The position numbers and the translations under genes were made by a program. From Peptoniphilus genitalis (GTDB lineage: Bacteria; Bacillota; Clostridia; Tissierellales; Peptoniphilaceae): a stretch of DNA of 64,000 nt. Position 1 is the stretch's first letter. Each line of letters starts with the position of its first letter. The DNA is taken from positions 928,501 to 992,500 of the forward strand of contig NZ_CP097885.1 in assembly GCF_023614525.1 (NCBI RefSeq), in the 5' to 3' direction. Positions 60,292 to 64,000 of this stretch are shown here, piece by piece. A model generated the notes under the pieces. The model saw only the letters and a list, made by a program, of their open reading frames with translations, was not told where the DNA came from and did no database searches.

Positions 60292-62295
60292 TTACTTATC
60301 AAGTTTTGAAATTATTTGTGCTACTTCTGCCCTTGTTAAGTTTGCCTTAGGTGAGAACTTGTTGTTAGTAGTTCCACTTAGGATTCCCTTGTTAACTAGG
60401 AATTCAATTTCGCCAAGAGCCCAGTCAGAGATTTCCTTTTGGTCATCAAAGACTACCATCTTAAGAGTTGAAGTGTCGTCGCCCATTAATTTTAGATAAG
60501 CTGCCAAAGTGTAAGCCATTTCTTCACGAGTGATGTCTTCATTAGCCATTGGCTTAGAAGTCTTTGGAAGAAGTTTATTTTCAACAGCCCAGTTCATGTA
60601 TTCAGTGTAGAACTTGCCAGCTTCGATGTTCTTGTCCTTAACTTCAGCGTATTTCTTTGTGTCAAGCTTGCCAAGTCTTCCAAGTATTGTTATAAATTCT
60701 CCGCGAGTGATTTTTTCATTTGGAGAGAACTTAAGGTCACTTGTACCAACCATTAACTTCTTGTTGATGGCATCGATAATAGGCTTTCTTGCCCAGTGAT
60801 CAATTAAGTCGGCCTTAGAAACTTGTGAAAGTTCTTTTTGTAGTCCCTTTTCTAGGTCAAAAACTTCTTTTTCCCATTCCATTGTCTTAGCAGTAGAGAA
60901 TTCTGCAGCCTTTGCCTTGTCCTTAGAATAAAGTTCAATCCATTCCTTTTCAACTTGAGGAAGGTCCTTCATGATTTTAGCTTCAAAGTCTGTTACAGTT
61001 TTTCTTGTTGATTCGCCAAGTGCTTCTCTGTTGCCAGAAACTAAATCATTAACAGATGAGCCAACCCAGTAGTAAGAGTTTGCATCATAAACTGGTGAAT
61101 CATTTTTTGCTTCAGGAGTAGAGTCGTTGATGTCAGGGAAAATTGGAATCCAAGGAATGTTAAGTGGACTTCCTAGAGTCATCCACATAAGACCTGGAGC
61201 TTCCTTTGGATAACCCTTCTTAATTTGGAAGATGTGGGCTTGCATTGTGTTAATAGATCCAATTGGTCTCTTGTGAGTCTTAGGGTTTGCCTTTCTCTCA
61301 GCCTTGTTGTCTGATGGAGTAAATTCAGTTCCATCAAGTCTATTTCTAAATACATTTAGGGCATGAGTTATATCTATTTTTTCACTGCCTTCTGATAGGT
61401 CATTTAACAAGTCAAATCTCTTTGCATCGTAAGGAACTTTTGAGTTAGGGTCAAGGTCGTGGATACCAGACCAAACTCTTGAACGAGATGTATCTCTAAT
61501 TTCCTTAGGGCCATAGGATCCAGCCATATCCATTAGACCATCAGCAGTTTCCTTATAAGTCTTTGCCTTCTTTGCAACTTCGACTATGTCTTTTGATGCA
61601 ATTACATTTTCCTTGTCCTTAAGGTCAACGCCACCTAACCAAAAATCGTTAGGGAAGATACTAAATTTGTCGGCAGGATACTTAATGGCAACATATTGGT
61701 GGCCAGTGTAAATTTCCATGTACCAAACTTCATCTTGGTCGCCAAAGGCAACAATGTCACCCATTGACGCACCTTGCTCATCAATAGTTTTTGCCAAAAG
61801 TTCTATTGCGCCCCTAGCTGATTTTGCGTGTGCAAGTAAGAAAGTTGTCATACTTGCTTCATTGACACCATCTTTTACAAAAGGATCAGCCTTTAAGACT
61901 TCGTCTGATGGGTCAGCAGAAACTGTACAGAAGATACCTACACCTGCTTCATTGTAGCCAGCTGCATCGTAGACACCTTGTTCCATGTCTTTTGGCTTCT
62001 TAGAAGAGTCTGGAGTTGAGAAAAACTTCAAAGAGTCTTCCTTGTGTATGTATGTAAATCCGTTGTTGACATCAACCAACTTATCGCCTTTCTTGATTTC
62101 TCCACGTGGGTGAGTTACAAGTCTCATAGTCCTATTTCTTTGGTAGTCTTCAGTTCTTCCAAAGATAAAAGAACCATCAGTAGTTAGGTCTTTACCAACG
62201 ATAATACCTGTGCAGGCAAAAGTTGGAACTGCCATGGATAAGACCATGCTAGATGCAAGACCTGCTATCAATAATCTCTTCTTGCTATTTTTCAT
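60292..62295 (-). CDS. Secreted C69-family dipeptidase with three SLH domains
   Basis: A 667-residue Ntn-type peptidase. Residues 1-27 form a signal peptide or propeptide ending AVPTFA. Cys28 (CTGIIVGK) is the expected N-terminal nucleophile. Other family motifs are FGRTEDYQRN and YMEIYTGHQYVA. Three SLH repeats at the C-terminus (about 490-665: PNEKITRGEF; NEDITREEM; PKANLTRAEV) should bind it to cell-wall polymer. It probably releases dipeptides outside the cell. Exposure of Cys28 needs cleavage after Ala27. A monocistronic unit. Confidence 0.92.
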   Translation of the reverse strand: MKNSKKRLLIAGLASSMVLSMAVPTFACTGIIVGKDLTTDGSFIFGRTEDYQRNRTMRLVTHPRGEIKKGDKLVDVNNGFTYIHKEDSLKFFSTPDSSKKPKDMEQGVYDAAGYNEAGVGIFCTVSADPSDEVLKADPFVKDGVNEASMTTFLLAHAKSARGAIELLAKTIDEQGASMGDIVAFGDQDEVWYMEIYTGHQYVAIKYPADKFSIFPNDFWLGGVDLKDKENVIASKDIVEVAKKAKTYKETADGLMDMAGSYGPKEIRDTSRSRVWSGIHDLDPNSKVPYDAKRFDLLNDLSEGSEKIDITHALNVFRNRLDGTEFTPSDNKAERKANPKTHKRPIGSINTMQAHIFQIKKGYPKEAPGLMWMTLGSPLNIPWIPIFPDINDSTPEAKNDSPVYDANSYYWVGSSVNDLVSGNREALGESTRKTVTDFEAKIMKDLPQVEKEWIELYSKDKAKAAEFSTAKTMEWEKEVFDLEKGLQKELSQVSKADLIDHWARKPIIDAINKKLMVGTSDLKFSPNEKITRGEFITILGRLGKLDTKKYAEVKDKNIEAGKFYTEYMNWAVENKLLPKTSKPMANEDITREEMAYTLAAYLKLMGDDTSTLKMVVFDDQKEISDWALGEIEFLVNKGILSGTTNNKFSPKANLTRAEVAQIISKLDK

Positions 62296-62455
62296 AAATA
62301 CCTCCTTGCTCCCTTTTATAAAAATGTTTTCTTTATCTAAATAAAGATGATGGGAGCGTTTTTATAAATATAAATTAACACCTGAGAATATAATAAGTCA
62401 ATGTTTTAATTTTGTACAAAATTTTGTCGATATATCACTTAAAACCACAAAAGAA

Positions 62456-62481
62456 AAGTCTGCAAGTTATCTTGCAGACTT
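62456..62481 (-). terminator. Terminator of the metal ABC transporter operon
   Basis: AAGTCTGCAAG (62456-62466) pairs perfectly with CTTGCAGACTT (62471-62481) around TTAT, with a T-run on the minus strand. Confidence 0.9.
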
Positions 62482-62484
62482 AAC

Positions 62485-63288
62485 TTATTTCTTGTTTTTT
62501 AGTTTTGAAATCAAGAGGCAAACTAGCATTCCTAGGGAGGCAATAACTACTATTGCTCCACCTGGTTTTAGGTCAAAGTAGTAGGACAGAATGACACCAC
62601 TTAGGGTGTAAATAAGTCCAAGGACCAGGGTGTTTAGGAAGGTTGCCTTGTAGGATTTACTTATTAATAGTGATGATGCCACTGGCAAAACTATGAGTGA
62701 TGTCACCATGAGGGCACCAATTATTTTGGCTGAAAGGGCAATGGTAAGGGCAGATAAAAGTGTGAAGATTGAATTTATTCTCGCCACATTTACCCCACTC
62801 ATCTTGGCAAGTTGTGGATCAACTGCAATGGAGAGGAGACCAAAATAATAAATTAAAGAAATTGCAACAACAAGTATAAAGGTTATGAGGACGATTATAA
62901 CGTCAGCCTTTGATACTGATGCAATACTTCCAAAGAGATAGGCGTCAAAGCTGCTTCCTCCTGGCGAAAAATCTGACAAGAGGGCAGCAAGTCCCAGCCC
63001 CATAGAGGTTATTATGGCTGTTGCCATGTCACCAAACTGTGGGAACTTCTTCCTGATTTTTTCAATGGAAAAGGCTCCAATGACACAGGCAAAGATGGCA
63101 CCAATTAGGGGGTTGATTGAAAGGATTAGTCCCAAGGCAACCCCAGCTAGTGAAACGTGAGATAGGGCATCTCCCATCATAGAAGTTCCACGATTTACTA
63201 TTACAATCCCAATTAGGGGAATTATTATGGAAATCATGAGGGAAACTAAGATGGTCCTAATCATAAAGCTATACTGCAACAAGTTCAA
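62485..63288 (-). CDS. znuB: Zinc/manganese ABC transporter permease (ABC-3 family)
   Basis: A 267-residue ABC-3 family permease with about eight membrane helices. Family hallmarks include RGTSMMGDALSHVSLAGVALG and LVTSLIVLPVASSLLISKSY-type core helices. It forms the membrane channel for Zn or Mn import with the ATPase upstream; the sequence alone does not separate the two metals. The start is a TTG at 63288 or, better spaced from GGGAGG, a TTG at 63282. It overlaps the ATPase gene by up to 20 bases. Confidence 0.9.
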   Translation of the reverse strand: MNLLQYSFMIRTILVSLMISIIIPLIGIVIVNRGTSMMGDALSHVSLAGVALGLILSINPLIGAIFACVIGAFSIEKIRKKFPQFGDMATAIITSMGLGLAALLSDFSPGGSSFDAYLFGSIASVSKADVIIVLITFILVVAISLIYYFGLLSIAVDPQLAKMSGVNVARINSIFTLLSALTIALSAKIIGALMVTSLIVLPVASSLLISKSYKATFLNTLVLGLIYTLSGVILSYYFDLKPGGAIVVIASLGMLVCLLISKLKNKK

Positions 63289-63943
63289 GACCTCCCTTCT
63301 TTAGTTCATAAAACTTATCCATTTGCAAATTATTTTTCACCCAGTCTAGTTCGTGGGTTATTAAAATTATGGAAACGTCAAAATTTTTGTTTAGGTCTTC
63401 AAGGGTTTTGGCAAACTGCCTCTTTGAATTTTCGTCGACACCAGATGTTGGCTCGTCAAAAATTAAAATTTCAGGATTGTTCATAAGGGCCCTTGTGATT
63501 ACAACCCTTTGTCTCAAACCACCAGACAGGTCCCTTATAGGATAGTCTGCGTACTTCTCAAGATTCATCTTCTTTAAAAGCTCCATAGTTTTGTCGTAGT
63601 GAATCTTTCTTGGAATTTTTATCATCCCCATGCTCTCATAGAGTTGTAGGGTTACAAGCTCCTTGACAGAAATTGGGAAAGTATATAAGTTTTCCTTTTG
63701 TGATTGAGGAACGTAGCCGATTTTTTTCAGTGAATCTATATTTAGGTCTTCTTCAAAAATTTTTATTTCTCCAGACCTTAGCTTGAGCTCCCCAATAATT
63801 ATTTTTATTAAAGTTGTCTTGCCAACTCCGTTGCCACCGATTATAGTGATCTTCTCCTTGTTCATCAGGGTTAGGTTTAAGTCCCTGAGAACTGGGTCCC
63901 TATCGTAGGCAAAGTTGGCATTTTTTATTTCAATAGCCTTCAT
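63269..63943 (-). CDS. znuC: Zinc/manganese ABC transporter ATP-binding protein
   Basis: A 224-residue ABC ATPase. Walker A is GGNGVGKTTLIKI, the Q-loop YVPQSQ, the signature LSGGLRQRV, Walker B ILIFDEPT, and the switch His is in LITHELDWV. It energises the permease encoded directly downstream; the substrate-binding protein is encoded upstream. The ATG follows GAGGTG, which itself overlaps the end of the binding-protein gene. Confidence 0.92.
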   Translation of the reverse strand: MKAIEIKNANFAYDRDPVLRDLNLTLMNKEKITIIGGNGVGKTTLIKIIIGELKLRSGEIKIFEEDLNIDSLKKIGYVPQSQKENLYTFPISVKELVTLQLYESMGMIKIPRKIHYDKTMELLKKMNLEKYADYPIRDLSGGLRQRVVITRALMNNPEILIFDEPTSGVDENSKRQFAKTLEDLNKNFDVSIILITHELDWVKNNLQMDKFYELKKGGLELVAV

Positions 63944-63946
63944 ATA

Positions 63947-64000
63947 TCACCTCAATGATTCATATATATTTTTCAAATTGTATTCCATCATGTCTATAAA
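63947..64000 (-). CDS. Metal ABC transporter substrate-binding protein, C-terminal end (cut by window edge)
   Basis: The last 17 codons before a TGA at 63947-63949 read FIDMMEYNLKNIYESLR. This matches the usual end of ZnuA/TroA-type metal-binding lipoproteins, where a helix ending in LMxxNLxxL-like residues is conserved. Its position directly before the ATPase and permease genes supports this. Confidence 0.65.
   Translation of the reverse strand, partial: FIDMMEYNLKNIYESLR

Overview
This is a low-GC Firmicutes chromosome segment that contains the replication origin. The small AT-rich genes, many AGGAGG ribosome-binding sites, a T-box leader, SLH-domain and stalk-domain surface proteins, a class Ia ribonucleotide reductase and a folate operon with a FolB-FolK fusion suggest an anaerobic coccus of the Peptoniphilaceae/Tissierellia type (Anaerococcus-like). 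That placement is inference from gene content and style; no marker gene was compared.

The origin lies at about 30.8-31.2 kb, between dnaA (leftward) and rpmH (rightward). Left of it, dnaA, dnaN, an S4-domain gene, recF, gyrB, gyrA and an rsbV-rsbW-like-sigB module plus a membrane protein form one near-contiguous leftward train. Right of it, rpmH, rnpA, yidD, yidC, jag, mnmE, mnmG, rsmG, parA and parB run rightward. Genes therefore mostly follow the replication forks. Short palindromes with CACGTG or TACGTA centres precede parA and are candidate parS sites. A second dense group of DnaA-box-like nonamers lies 9-10 kb from the origin at 40.75-40.97 kb.

0-20 kb is accessory and metabolic: a GntR-controlled ABC transporter, a phospholipase-D-like protein, a copper operon (CopA with a fused CopZ-like end, then CsoR), a Fic protein with its own palindromic operator, a hemerythrin-like protein, threonine aldolase, an orphan CobD/HisC-like aminotransferase, a TraB/GumN protein, cysteine desulfidase, a three-gene membrane/zinc-ribbon operon, a T-box-controlled YkvI-type transporter with an iron-ADH-family dehydrogenase, and glycerol kinase.

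39-64 kb holds a PhzF protein, a holin-like membrane protein, tRNA-Arg(CCU), a D,D-carboxypeptidase, the folate cluster (folE, HD protein, folBK) running into a glucosaminidase and membrane proteins, a strong promoter driving an unassigned structured RNA of about 210 nt, a transporter-dipeptidase pair bracketed by near-identical terminators, a stalk-domain lipoprotein, nrdA and nrdB separated by eleven 18-bp tandem repeats, ftsH, a glutathionyl-hydroquinone-reductase-like protein, an SLH-anchored C69 dipeptidase, and a zinc/manganese ABC transporter cut by the window end.

The best leads for something undescribed are the orphan RNA at 47.3-47.5 kb, the 18-bp repeat array inside the nrd locus, the distal DnaA-box cluster, the in-frame CopA-CopZ fusion that keeps a CopZ ribosome-binding site, and the sigma-factor switch behind gyrA whose anti-sigma partner lacks recognisable ATP-binding motifs.
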